From Microbacteriaceae bacterium (GTDB taxonomy: Bacteria > Actinomycetota > Actinomycetes > Actinomycetales > Microbacteriaceae), in the NCBI GenBank assembly GCA_025463565.1, contig JAODAT010000126.1, forward strand, positions 31,147 through 95,146: a stretch of 64,000 bases of DNA. Reading direction: 5' to 3'. A program made the position numbers and the translations under genes. Below are positions 45,473 to 54,901 of this stretch, in pieces (within the stretch, counting starts at the first letter, position 1; every line of letters starts with the position of its first letter). The notes under the pieces are model-generated. The model was not told the DNA's origin. It worked only from the letters and a program-made list of their open reading frames with translations, and made no database searches.

Positions 45473-45523
45473 GAAACTGCTCCAGGCGTCGGTGGCATGC
45501 TGTGGTCACCCATTGTAAAGGCG

Positions 45524-46636
45524 TTACTTGGACGGGCAGGTCAGGAGTCCGGAAGTGCTCGAGCCGGAACTGATGGCGGAAAGGGCCTTGAGGGAGTCCT
45601 TCAGGGTCTTCACGGCCAGAACGCGGATGCCGCTCGGAATATGGCCGGTCACCTCGTCGCAGTTCGAATACGGCGCGAGGAACCAGGTGGCGCCGGAGTC
45701 GCGCGCGCCGTACAGCTTCTGCCGGATCCCGCCGATCGCACCGATGTTGCCCGAGCTGTCGATCGTTCCGGTGCCGGCCACCTTCTTGCCGCCGTTGAGT
45801 TTTCCGGCGGTGAGCTTGTCGATGATGCCGAGGGCGAACATCTGGCCGGCGCTCGGGCCGCCGACGTTCTCGAGCTGGATCTTCACCGAGAAGGGGAAGG
45901 TGTAGGCGATCGACGGATAGATTCCGACGATCGGTACATTGTCGTCCAGCACCGGGGTCAACTGCACGGTCTGCTGCGCCTTGTCGCGCACGATCACCAT
46001 GCTGAGCGGATGACCCGCTCCCACCTTGGCGACGATCGCCCGAAGGCCGAGAACACTGTCGACCTTCTCGCCGTTGGCCGAGACGATCGTGTCGCCCGTC
46101 TTCAGGATTCCATCGGCCGGCGACCCGGCGGTGAAGCCGCCGACGGTGAGGGTGCCGATGATCGGGTAGCCGAGGGATGAGAGCGCGGCGGCGATCGCGT
46201 CCTGCTGGGAGTTCTGCATGTCGATCGCGTCCTGCTTGTTCGACTGCTGCACCGTCTCCCCCGGCGCATACAGCTCATCCATCGGGATGACCGCCTTACT
46301 GGGGTCGAGCCACGCCTGTGCCACGTCGAACCAGCTCGGCGACTGGCTGGGGTCGCCGTAGACGTTGACCGTGAGCATGTCGAGCGCGCCCGAGGTCGGA
46401 TACGTCTTCTGCCCCGGGATGTCGATGAGCGGCACTTTCTGCCCGTTGTTGTCCACCTGCCCGAGCGTGTTGAACACCGGACCGGGACTCTCGATCGCAT
46501 AGGGCGCCGGCACCATGGCGAAGATGACGGCACCGACGAGGGCTACGGCGAGCAGGATCCAGCCGATGCGACGGCGGCGGCGGCCCTGATCGATCGGTGC
46601 CGGGTCGTCGGGGAAGAGTGCCACGTGCATCCTCAT
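45524..46636 (-). CDS. PDZ/S16 (YlbL-like) membrane protein
   Basis: N-terminal TM, PDZ (GGFTAGSPADGILKTGDTIVSANGEKVDSV), GGPSAGQMFALGIIDKL and GTGTIDSSGNIGAIGGIRQKL Lon-like protease motifs. Confidence 0.87.
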   Translation of the reverse strand: MRMHVALFPDDPAPIDQGRRRRRIGWILLAVALVGAVIFAMVPAPYAIESPGPVFNTLGQVDNNGQKVPLIDIPGQKTYPTSGALDMLTVNVYGDPSQSPSWFDVAQAWLDPSKAVIPMDELYAPGETVQQSNKQDAIDMQNSQQDAIAAALSSLGYPIIGTLTVGGFTAGSPADGILKTGDTIVSANGEKVDSVLGLRAIVAKVGAGHPLSMVIVRDKAQQTVQLTPVLDDNVPIVGIYPSIAYTFPFSVKIQLENVGGPSAGQMFALGIIDKLTAGKLNGGKKVAGTGTIDSSGNIGAIGGIRQKLYGARDSGATWFLAPYSNCDEVTGHIPSGIRVLAVKTLKDSLKALSAISSGSSTSGLLTCPSK

Positions 46637-46724
46637 CGGTTGTTCGCCACGGGCGCACCGTCGCGAGCCCTGGGCCTAGCCAAAACACAGCCTCTCGTGC
46701 CGTGCAGCGGCTAGCGTAGTTGGT

Positions 46725-48095
46725 ATGCCTGAAGATTCAGAGCAGGACCCTGAGGACGAGTTCCGCGAGCTGCTGAGCCAGTTCCTGTCCGGCAACTCGG
46801 AGATCGACCCGGCCCGCCTGGCGAGCGCCGCGGGACTACCGAACGATCCCGAAATGCTCAAGAACCTCATCGGCCAGCTGCAGAGCGCGCTCCAGTCCAC
46901 CGATGACGGCATCAACTGGAAACTGGCACTCGACCAGGCCCAGCAGCTCGCCACCGCCGATTCGCGCCCGATGACGCCGGCCGAAAGATCCTCGATCGAG
47001 CAGTCGCTGCACGTGGCGGCGCTCTGGCTCGACGAGGCGACCGAGATCACCGAGCTCACCACAACGCCGAAGCTCATGACGCGCACCGAGTGGATCCGCG
47101 CCACCATGCCGTTCTGGACCCAGTTGGCGGAGCCGGTCGCCCTCAGCATCGCGAACTCCCTCACCGACGTTCTGCGCGAGCAGGCGCCTGAGGAGATGAA
47201 CGGCATGATCGAGGGCGCGTCCAAGCTGATGCGCAACGTCGGTGGCACCCTGTTCGCTATGCAGCTCGGCCAGGTGGTCGGCCAGCTCTCCAGCGAGGTC
47301 GTCTCCGGTGGCGACATCGGCATCCCGCTGCTGGGCAGCGGTTCGAACGACGAACAGCAGGCCGCGATCCTTCCGCAGAACCTGTCGCAGTTCGGCGCGG
47401 ACCTCGACATCGACCAAGACCAGGTGCAGCTCTACATGGCGGTGCGCGAGCTCGCGCATGCCCGGCTGTTCCGTCATGCCAAGTGGCTGAAGCTGCAGCT
47501 CACGACGTCCATCACCGAGTACGCCCACGGCATCCGCATCGACACCGACCGGCTCGAAGAACTCGCTGCCGACTTCGACCCGGCCAACCCCGAACAGCTG
47601 CGCGACGCCATGGTGAGCGGTGCGCTCATCCCACCGAAGACCGAGGCCCAGGTCGCCGCACTCGGCCGACTCGAAACGACACTCGCGCTCATCGAAGGCT
47701 GGGTGGATGTCGTGACGGCCCAGGCCACCACACGACTCCCGAAGTCTGGCGCGATCGCCGAGACGGTGCGGCGCCGGCGTGCCGCCGGCGGACCGGCCGA
47801 GTCCGCGTTCGCCACGCTGGTCGGCCTCGAACTGCGGCCGCGCCGCCTGCGCGAGGCTGCGGCCATGTGGCAGAAGCTGACCGACGAGGTCGGCCCCGAG
47901 CTGCGCGACTCGCTCTGGTCGCACCCCGACCTCATCCCAACGACGCAGGACATCGACGACCCGGTGGGCCTCGTCATGCGCCTCACTGGCGCCGAACCCG
48001 AGCAGGATCCGATCGACATGGCGATCCAGGACCTGCTGAACGACGTCTCCGACGACCGCCCGGTCGAGGGCGACGACGGCACTGCCAAGGGCTGA
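46725..48095 (+). CDS. DUF2342 zinc-dependent metalloprotease-like protein
   Basis: VRELAHARLFRHAKWLKLQL, EGWVDVVTAQA; family pattern of actinobacterial DUF2342. Confidence 0.82.
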   Translation: MPEDSEQDPEDEFRELLSQFLSGNSEIDPARLASAAGLPNDPEMLKNLIGQLQSALQSTDDGINWKLALDQAQQLATADSRPMTPAERSSIEQSLHVAALWLDEATEITELTTTPKLMTRTEWIRATMPFWTQLAEPVALSIANSLTDVLREQAPEEMNGMIEGASKLMRNVGGTLFAMQLGQVVGQLSSEVVSGGDIGIPLLGSGSNDEQQAAILPQNLSQFGADLDIDQDQVQLYMAVRELAHARLFRHAKWLKLQLTTSITEYAHGIRIDTDRLEELAADFDPANPEQLRDAMVSGALIPPKTEAQVAALGRLETTLALIEGWVDVVTAQATTRLPKSGAIAETVRRRRAAGGPAESAFATLVGLELRPRRLREAAAMWQKLTDEVGPELRDSLWSHPDLIPTTQDIDDPVGLVMRLTGAEPEQDPIDMAIQDLLNDVSDDRPVEGDDGTAKG

Positions 48096-48105
48096 CCTCG
48101 CGGGT

Positions 48106-48178
48106 AAAGCGGGTCGAGCGTGTCGAGACCTCACCGACGTAGTTCGCGGGTGAGGTCTCGACACGCTCGACCCGCTTT
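48106..48178. repeat. Perfect 30-bp inverted repeat, 13-nt loop
   Basis: aaagcgggtcgagcgtgtcgagacctcacc (48106-48135) / ggtgaggtctcgacacgctcgacccgcttt (48149-48178). Confidence 0.9.
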
Positions 48179-48224
48179 CACATGTGGATGAGTTTGACGG
48201 AACGGCCTGATCAGTCGGCATGCT

Positions 48225-49055
48225 GTGCCGATGGTTCTCAAACTCGACCCGAAGTGGCCCCTGGTCTGGCGTGATCCGCACAGCCTGCAGCTCGGGGTGG
48301 ACAGGCCGGTCGCGGTGCTCGAGGGCGTCACGTCAGAGCAGGAGCGCATGGTCGCCGCCCTGGTCGCCGGGGTGAGTCGCTCAGGGCTCGACATGCTCGG
48401 CGCGCACACCGACGTCGACTCACTTCTGGTCGCGCTGGCGGGAGCGCTGGTCGGCGAACGTGCGGCACGCACCGGGGTCACGGTGCACGGAGCCGGACCG
48501 ACCGTCGACCGCCTGAACGAGCTGCTTCCCGTGGCCGACTCCCCCGTCGTCATCGTCGCGCACCACGTCGTCTCCCCCGAGTTGCATGGCTACTGGCTGC
48601 GCCGCGACATGCCTCACCTGCCCGTGGTGTACGGCGACGCGAAGGTGCGCATCGGGCCGTTCATCGAGCCGGGCACCGGGCCGTGCCTCTACTGCCTCGA
48701 ACTGCACCGAACCGACGCCGACCCGGCCTGGCCGGCCATCGCCAGCCAACTGCTCGGCCGGCGGGCGTCGACAGAGACGGCGCTCGTCACAACCGAGGTC
48801 GCGGCGATCGTCGTGCGCCTGATCGAGCGACGGGCATCCGCCGGGCCCGGCACGGCTCGGTCGATCGAGCTCGATGTCTCTACCGGGCGCACAAGCGAAC
48901 GCGACTGGGTTCGGCATCCGGACTGTCGATGCGGCGGAATTGTCGAAGACGGCGCTATTGAAGCTCGGCGAGAAAGCGTGACTGTTTCCGCTGGACCGCG
49001 CGCCCCGATCCGGATTTCGCCCAGGACAGGTGCAGCCGCAGTCGAGCTCGCGTGA
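48225..49055 (+). CDS. Cyclodehydratase/ThiF-like (TOMM leader-binding-like) protein
   Basis: FIEPGTGPCLYCLELHRTDADPAWPAIASQLLG, HPDCRCG; pattern of actinobacterial proteins annotated as cyclodehydratase-like. Confidence 0.6.
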   Translation: MPMVLKLDPKWPLVWRDPHSLQLGVDRPVAVLEGVTSEQERMVAALVAGVSRSGLDMLGAHTDVDSLLVALAGALVGERAARTGVTVHGAGPTVDRLNELLPVADSPVVIVAHHVVSPELHGYWLRRDMPHLPVVYGDAKVRIGPFIEPGTGPCLYCLELHRTDADPAWPAIASQLLGRRASTETALVTTEVAAIVVRLIERRASAGPGTARSIELDVSTGRTSERDWVRHPDCRCGGIVEDGAIEARRESVTVSAGPRAPIRISPRTGAAAVELA

Positions 49056-50655
49056 CGCCAACGTAGAGCAGCCGGCGCTCCTCCTCGATCGCCTCCTCGG
49101 TGCGGGCGTAGGTGATCGGCAGGTAACCCTCGCTGAGCCCGACGATGTAGACCGAGTCCCATTCGAGGCCCTTGGCCGAGTGCAGCGTGGCGAGGGTGAC
49201 GGTGGCGAGTGTCGGCTCGTGCTGCGCCGCCGATCGCTCGAGCAAGTCGTCAACGAAAGACTTCAGCGTGGTGCCCGACGGGGTGGCCTCGGCGAGCCCG
49301 ATGATCGCGTTGAGCGACTCCCAGCGTTCTCGCACAGCGCCGCGGCCCTCTGGCGGGTCCTGCGTCCAGCCGAGTGAGCGCAGCACGTCGCTGACCGTCT
49401 TGAACAACGGCTCGGGCGTGCCGGCCACCATTGCGCCCTTCAGCATCATCAGCGCCTGCTTCACCTCCTGCAGGTCGAAGAACCGCGGGCCGCCGCGCTG
49501 CTGGAAGCTCACTCCGGCGTCGGAGAGCGCCGCTTCGATCACCGCAGATTGCACGTTGATGCGGTACAGGATGGCGATGTCCTGTGGTTTCGCTCCGCCG
49601 TCGATTTCGTCGGCGATGAGTCGGGCTATCGAGTTCGCTTCGGCCGTTTCGCTCGGGTACGCCACGATATCGGGCGCGGTCGTGCCGGTTCGCTCCACGG
49701 CCGCCCGCAGGCTGAGCGCTCCGGGTCTCGAGCGAACCAGGCGATTCGCGGCATGCACGATGTGCTGGCTCGAGCGGTAGTTCTGCTCGAGCCGCACGAT
49801 CGTCGCGTCGCGATACCTCGCCGGAAAACCGAGCAGGAAGTCGGCGGATGCTCCGGCGAAGGAATAGATCGTCTGGCTGGCGTCGCCCACCACGCAGAGG
49901 TCCTGCCGGTCGCCGAGCCAGAGGTCGAGCAGGGCCTGCTGTAGCGGCGACACATCCTGGTACTCGTCCACCACGAAGAACCGGTACTGCTCGCGCACCT
50001 GCTGGGCGACGCGCGGCTCGCTCTCGATCATGCCCGCGGTCGCGAGCAGCACGTCCTCGAAGTCGAGCTGCCGGCGCTCGTCTTTCAGGTTCTCGTAGGC
50101 GGAGTGCAGCGCGATCATCCGTGTCGCGTCGAGCTGGGCGGGCAGCGGGCGCTGCTCCACCACCCCGGCGTACTGGTCCAGGGTGAGTCGCGAGACCTTG
50201 CGCCACTCGATCTCGGCCGCGAGGTCGCGAAGCGTGGCCGTGTCGAGCTTGAGCCGCAGAGTGTCTGCGGCATGGCCGAGCATCCGTCCCTTGCTTTCGA
50301 GGATGCGGGGCATGTTGCCGCCGATCACCTGCGGCCAGAAGAACCCGAGCTGGGCCAGCGCGGAGGCGTGGAACGTGCGCGCGGCCACCCCGGTGGTTCC
50401 CAGCTGGCGCAGGCGACTGCGCAGCTCGGCGGCCGAACGAGTGGTGAAGGTGAGCGCCATCACCTTCTCCGGCCGATACACGCCGGTCGCGACCCCGTAG
50501 GCGATGCGATGGGTGATTGCGCGGGTCTTTCCCGTGCCGGCGCCGGCGAGCATCACCACCGGGCCGAGCAGCGCCTGCGCAGCTATTCGCTGCTGCTCAT
50601 CGAGACCCTCGAGCAGGGATTCGGCGGAACCGCCGGGGGTCGTGCCGTCATCCAT
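48955..50655 (-). CDS. UvrD/Rep-type ATP-dependent DNA helicase (UvrD2-like)
   Basis: ATG 50655: MDDGTTPGGSAESLLEGLDEQQRIAAQALLGPVVMLAGAGTGKTRAITHRIAYG; VDEYQDVSPLQQALLDLW; TLHSAKGLEWDSVYIVG; GVTRARLRL. Confidence 0.9.
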   Translation of the reverse strand: MDDGTTPGGSAESLLEGLDEQQRIAAQALLGPVVMLAGAGTGKTRAITHRIAYGVATGVYRPEKVMALTFTTRSAAELRSRLRQLGTTGVAARTFHASALAQLGFFWPQVIGGNMPRILESKGRMLGHAADTLRLKLDTATLRDLAAEIEWRKVSRLTLDQYAGVVEQRPLPAQLDATRMIALHSAYENLKDERRQLDFEDVLLATAGMIESEPRVAQQVREQYRFFVVDEYQDVSPLQQALLDLWLGDRQDLCVVGDASQTIYSFAGASADFLLGFPARYRDATIVRLEQNYRSSQHIVHAANRLVRSRPGALSLRAAVERTGTTAPDIVAYPSETAEANSIARLIADEIDGGAKPQDIAILYRINVQSAVIEAALSDAGVSFQQRGGPRFFDLQEVKQALMMLKGAMVAGTPEPLFKTVSDVLRSLGWTQDPPEGRGAVRERWESLNAIIGLAEATPSGTTLKSFVDDLLERSAAQHEPTLATVTLATLHSAKGLEWDSVYIVGLSEGYLPITYARTEEAIEEERRLLYVGVTRARLRLHLSWAKSGSGRAVQRKQSRFLAELQ

Positions 50656-50663
50656 CTCCCCGC

Positions 50664-51620
50664 CTACCAGTCGATCTCGTCCTCGATCGGTCCGCCGTAC
50701 CAGTGCTCGAGAATGGCGCGGGCGATCGACGCGTGCCCCGGGAGGATCACCTCGCCGAGGGAGGCTTTCAACTCCGCGCGGCTGAACCAGCGCAGGTCGA
50801 GGATCTCCTCGCCGTCGGGGGTGAGAACCTGGTCGACGTTGGGATCGACGCGCGCCGTAAAGCCGAGCATCAGGCTCGCGGGGAACGGCCACGGCTGCGA
50901 GCCGAGGTAGACGGGGTCGACGACCCGGATGCCGGACTCCTCGAAGACCTCACGGATGACCGCGTTCTCCAGCGACTCACCCGGTTCGACGAAGCCGGCG
51001 AGCAGCGAGTAGCGATTGCCCTCCCAGAGGGCGTTGGAACCGAGCAGGATGCGGTCGTCGCCGTCGATGATCCCGACGATGATCGCGGCGTCGGTGCGCG
51101 GGAAGATCTCTTTGCCCTCGGGATCTTTCCGCACCCATCCGCCGAGCTCAGGTGTGGTGGGCTCACCGGTTCGCGGCGAGAACCCGTGCGAAGCGTGCCA
51201 ATTCACCAGGGCCAGCGCCACGGTGAAGAGTCCCGCGTCGAGCGTGGACAGCCTGCTGCCGATCGAGCGCAGGTTGCCCCACTTCTCGCGGTCGGGCTCC
51301 AGCGCCTTCGCCTCGTCGTCGCCGAGCACCACGGCGGCGACGGACACACCGAGCAGCGGTTCGGCCGTGGCCTTGCCGAGGTAGAGGCGGAGCGTCGTGA
51401 CCGGCACGGCCGACGGCGTCACGAGCCGCAGCGAGCCGTCGTCAGCAAGCAACGCGGTGCCGTGGGTGAGCACGACCACACGGGTGGCGTCGTCAGCCCA
51501 CAGCTCTTCGAGAAGCTCGGGCCGATTGCGCGTCAGATAGTCGCGGTCCAGCTCGTGGCGGGAAAGCGGCAGCAGCGAGAGGAACTCACGGGACACGTAG
51601 CGACCAATCATCCAAACCAA
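50664..51620 (-). CDS. nudC: NUDIX hydrolase, NADH pyrophosphatase NudC-like
   Basis: Nudix box GFVEPGESLENAVIREVFEESGI followed by SQPWPFPASLMLGF. Confidence 0.88.
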   Translation of the reverse strand: MVWMIGRYVSREFLSLLPLSRHELDRDYLTRNRPELLEELWADDATRVVVLTHGTALLADDGSLRLVTPSAVPVTTLRLYLGKATAEPLLGVSVAAVVLGDDEAKALEPDREKWGNLRSIGSRLSTLDAGLFTVALALVNWHASHGFSPRTGEPTTPELGGWVRKDPEGKEIFPRTDAAIIVGIIDGDDRILLGSNALWEGNRYSLLAGFVEPGESLENAVIREVFEESGIRVVDPVYLGSQPWPFPASLMLGFTARVDPNVDQVLTPDGEEILDLRWFSRAELKASLGEVILPGHASIARAILEHWYGGPIEDEIDW

Positions 51621-51674
51621 AGGGACCAGCGTGGCGTTCGAGGCCGGTCGAGCCTCACGACTTACCCTGTCGGT

Positions 51675-52688
51675 ATGGCCAGATCCCCTCTCACTCTAGC
51701 CGCGCTCGCGACCTCGGCCGTTCCCGAGCTCGACGTCGTCGGAGCGAGCGTGATCGGCTCCGGAACGGACGGCGACTACGAGTCGGCGATCCTCACCGGT
51801 CGAGACGGACGGCACTGGATCATTCGCGTCCCCACCTCCGAACTGGCCGAATCCGAGCAGTCCGGCGACCTGGTGGCGCTTCGCGCGCTGAGCGCCGGGG
51901 TGCGGTCGCGGCTCCCCTTCGAGGTGTCGTCCTTCGCTGGGCAGGTTCCGGTCGGGGGCACCCGCGCCGTCGTCTACGAGTTCGTCTACGGCTCGAAGCA
52001 GCCGGTGGATGTCTACGACGGCGAGCTTGCCGTCTCCGCCGGGCGCGCCATCGCCGCCATCCACGCACTGCCCACCAGCTTCATCGCCGATGCCGGCCTG
52101 CCCGTGCTGTCGCCCACCGAGATTTTGCGCGGGCTGGTCACCGTGATGGACCGCGCTGCCGCGACCAACCTGGTGCCGGCGACGCTGCTCGGGCGCTGGG
52201 AACGGTGCACCGAGAACTCGGTGCTCTGGCAGTTCGCCCCCACCGTGATCAACGGCGGCATCACCGCGGACTCGTTCCTCTCGGTCGGCGACGAGATCAC
52301 CGGCCTTCTCGGCTGGCACAATCTGAGCGTCGGCGATCCGGCGCGCGACCTGTACTGGGCTCTCGCGTCGGCCGGCTCCGACACGGTCTTCGACTCGTAC
52401 TCGCTCGTGCGTGGCGCGTCAGACCGGCAGGTGCACGAGCGAGCGCTGATCTACTCGGAGCTCGAGGTGGCCAAGTGGCTGCTGCACGGCACGAAGCAGC
52501 GCGACACCGAGATCGTGGACGACGCGGTCGAGATGCTCACCAACCTCGCCGACAGCGTGGCGATCGACATGAATCGCAACCTCGGCGACACCGCTGCCAT
52601 GAACGCGGCCGCCGTCAGCGCGGCTGCACTGAGTTCGGCTGCACTGAGTTCGGCCGCCCTGCGCGCACGATCCTCAGCCGTCGACTGA
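51675..52688 (+). CDS. Aminoglycoside/macrolide phosphotransferase-like kinase
   Basis: ATG 51675 (MARSPLTLAALATSAVPELDVVGAS); GRAIAAIHALPTSF, GLLGWHNLSVGDPARDLYW. Confidence 0.72.
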   Translation: MARSPLTLAALATSAVPELDVVGASVIGSGTDGDYESAILTGRDGRHWIIRVPTSELAESEQSGDLVALRALSAGVRSRLPFEVSSFAGQVPVGGTRAVVYEFVYGSKQPVDVYDGELAVSAGRAIAAIHALPTSFIADAGLPVLSPTEILRGLVTVMDRAAATNLVPATLLGRWERCTENSVLWQFAPTVINGGITADSFLSVGDEITGLLGWHNLSVGDPARDLYWALASAGSDTVFDSYSLVRGASDRQVHERALIYSELEVAKWLLHGTKQRDTEIVDDAVEMLTNLADSVAIDMNRNLGDTAAMNAAAVSAAALSSAALSSAALRARSSAVD

Positions 52689-53991
52689 CGGTCAGCCGTC
52701 CGGAGCGGGCCAGAACGAAGCCGATCACCACCGCGGCGATCGCGGGAACGACCCCTGCGGTGACCATCGCGGTGCGCACGCCCCAGTCCTCTGCGATCCA
52801 GCCCATCAGCGGACCGCCGAGCGCCTGCCCACCGAGCATTACCATGCTGTAGATCGCCATGACCCGCCCCCGGATGGCGCGGTTGGTCGAGAGTTGCACG
52901 ATCGACTCGGCGCCGGTCGCGAAAAGCAGCCGCGTCATCCCGATCAGCGCAAGGAAGACAAGGAACAGCCCCGCCACCGGCGCCAGCCCGGTCGCGACGA
53001 GAGCGAGTCCGAACAAACCACCGAACAGCACGATCGAGCGCAGGCGCACCGTCATCCTGCGGGTCGAGAGCAATGCCCCGCTCAACGCACCGACCGCCGC
53101 GGCCGAGCTGTACAGGCCGTACCCCGCTGCACCGGTCTTGAACACGGTATCGGCGAATGACACCAGAAGCACCGGCAACGTCATGCCGAAGGTCGAGACA
53201 AAGGCCAGCATGGCCATCGGCCAGAAAATCGTCGGCTTCGCGAGCACGTAGCGCACGCCCTCGCGGATCTGCCCTTTCGACCTGGCCACGCGCGGCGACG
53301 GCTGCAGTTCGTGCACGCGCATGCAGGCAAGCGTGGTGACGACGATCGCGGCGGCGACCGCATTCACGCCGATCGACCAGCCAGCACCGACCACGGCGAC
53401 GAGAATGCCGCTGATCGCGGGCCCCACCAGTCCACCGAGATGGAAGATCGACGCGTTCAGGCTGATGGCATTGCGCAGGCGCTCATTGCCCACCATCTGG
53501 TTGACGAATGCCGAGCGCGCGGGCGATTCGAGCACGGCGGCACAGCCGAGCAGGAAGGCGACCAGGAACACCTGCCAGGACTGCACGAGCCCGGTGATGG
53601 TGAGCGTGCCAAGCGTGCCGCACAGGATGACGGCGGCCGTCTGCGTGCCCATCATGAGTTTGCGGCGGTCGACCCGGTCCGCGATCACGCCGCCCCAGAC
53701 TCCGAATACCAGCACGGGGGCGAACTGCAGAAACACGGTGAACCCGACGGCGGTGACGCTTTTGGTCAGTTCGAAGACCAGCCAGTCGATGGCGATTCGC
53801 TGCATCCAGGCCGACGTGTTGGCGATTACCTGCGACACCACGTAGAGCCGGTAGTTGAAAATGCGCAGCGAGGCGAAGGTGTCGCGCCAGCGCGGTCGTT
53901 CGAGCAGCACCGGCACCGGTTCGGTCGGCGGGAGGATGGCAGTGGTCTCGGTGGTTGTCACGTCAGTCAACGCTACGGAAGCAACGGTCAT
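52615..53991 (-). CDS. MFS transporter
   Basis: About 12 hydrophobic segments; WGGVIADRVDRRKLMMGTQ, GRVMAIYSMVMLGGQALGGPLMGWIAE. Confidence 0.9.
   Translation of the reverse strand: MTVASVALTDVTTTETTAILPPTEPVPVLLERPRWRDTFASLRIFNYRLYVVSQVIANTSAWMQRIAIDWLVFELTKSVTAVGFTVFLQFAPVLVFGVWGGVIADRVDRRKLMMGTQTAAVILCGTLGTLTITGLVQSWQVFLVAFLLGCAAVLESPARSAFVNQMVGNERLRNAISLNASIFHLGGLVGPAISGILVAVVGAGWSIGVNAVAAAIVVTTLACMRVHELQPSPRVARSKGQIREGVRYVLAKPTIFWPMAMLAFVSTFGMTLPVLLVSFADTVFKTGAAGYGLYSSAAAVGALSGALLSTRRMTVRLRSIVLFGGLFGLALVATGLAPVAGLFLVFLALIGMTRLLFATGAESIVQLSTNRAIRGRVMAIYSMVMLGGQALGGPLMGWIAEDWGVRTAMVTAGVVPAIAAVVIGFVLARSGRLTVSRRLRIVRAGRPNSVQPNSVQPR
52621..52650 (+). repeat. 15-bp tandem repeat, two perfect copies, inside a convergent gene overlap
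   Basis: cggctgcactgagtt x2. Confidence 0.85.
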
Positions 53992-54046
53992 TGCTGAATA
54001 GAATCGAGACTATAAGACTCATTACGTTTGCCAATGAGAGGTCTGG

Positions 54047-54901
54047 ATGTTCGACCCGGTTCTACTGAAGACCTTTGTAACGGTCGCCGAGACATTGAGC
54101 TTCACCGGCGCCGGACAACTGCTGGGCCTCAGTCAACCCACCGTGAGCCAGCACATCCGTCGGCTCGAACAGGAGGCGGGGCGCAGCCTGGTGGTTCGAG
54201 ACACCCGCGAGGTGCGGCTCACCGACAACGGCGACGCACTGCTCGGCTTCGCGCGCACAATCCTCGCGGCCCACGACCAGGCCAGCAGCTATTTCACCGG
54301 CTCCGCCATGCGCGGCCGACTACGGTTCGGATCGGCCGACGACCTGGCGCTCACCCAGCTGCCCCAGATCCTCCGCGACTTCCGGCAGCTCTATCCGCAC
54401 ATCAATCTCGAACTCACCGTCAACCAGAGCCACGTGCTCACCCGGCGGCTTGCGGCCGGACAACTCGATCTGGTGTTCGTTCGCCAGGCCTCGGATGCCC
54501 AGGCCGGCCGCCTGGTGCGTCGCGACCGTCTGGTCTGGGTCGGCCATCGAGCCCTGACTCTCGAGCAGGGACAGGCGCTGCCCCTCATCGTGTACCAGGC
54601 CCCGAGCCTCAGCCGCACGCTGATGATCGATGGCCTGGAGCGCTCTGGCCGCACCTGGCGCATCACGTGCAACGTGCGCGAGATCAACGGCATGGTGGCG
54701 GCGACCCGAGCCGGCATCGGCGTGGCGGCGTTTCCGGGAAGCCTTATCCCGCTCGACCTGGTCGAGCTGCCGGCGTCGTACGGGCTGCCCGATCTCGGTA
54801 CCGTCGACTTCAGCCTGCTCGACAATCCGACGGCGCCGCGTGAACCGGTCGACGCTCTCGTGTCGGCGATCGTCGGGCGTCAGGTGGTGCCCGGTCCCTG
54901 A
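54047..54901 (+). CDS. LysR family transcriptional regulator
   Basis: MFDPVLLKTFVTVAETLSFTGAGQLLGLSQPTVSQHIRRLEQEAGRSLVVRDTR. Confidence 0.93.
   Translation: MFDPVLLKTFVTVAETLSFTGAGQLLGLSQPTVSQHIRRLEQEAGRSLVVRDTREVRLTDNGDALLGFARTILAAHDQASSYFTGSAMRGRLRFGSADDLALTQLPQILRDFRQLYPHINLELTVNQSHVLTRRLAAGQLDLVFVRQASDAQAGRLVRRDRLVWVGHRALTLEQGQALPLIVYQAPSLSRTLMIDGLERSGRTWRITCNVREINGMVAATRAGIGVAAFPGSLIPLDLVELPASYGLPDLGTVDFSLLDNPTAPREPVDALVSAIVGRQVVPGP

Noticed and set aside
46836-48281. 481-aa minus-strand ORF opposite the DUF2342 gene
   Set aside because: Antisense artefact with no recognisable domain.
48689-51166. Helicase/Nudix region as a defence island
   Set aside because: Matches the conserved UvrD2-NudC-AdnAB housekeeping repair neighbourhood; no defence-specific gene is present.
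50517-51674. N-terminal part of the 723-aa ORF 50517..52688
   Set aside because: Upstream extension overlaps nudC antisense; real kinase-like start is ATG 51675.
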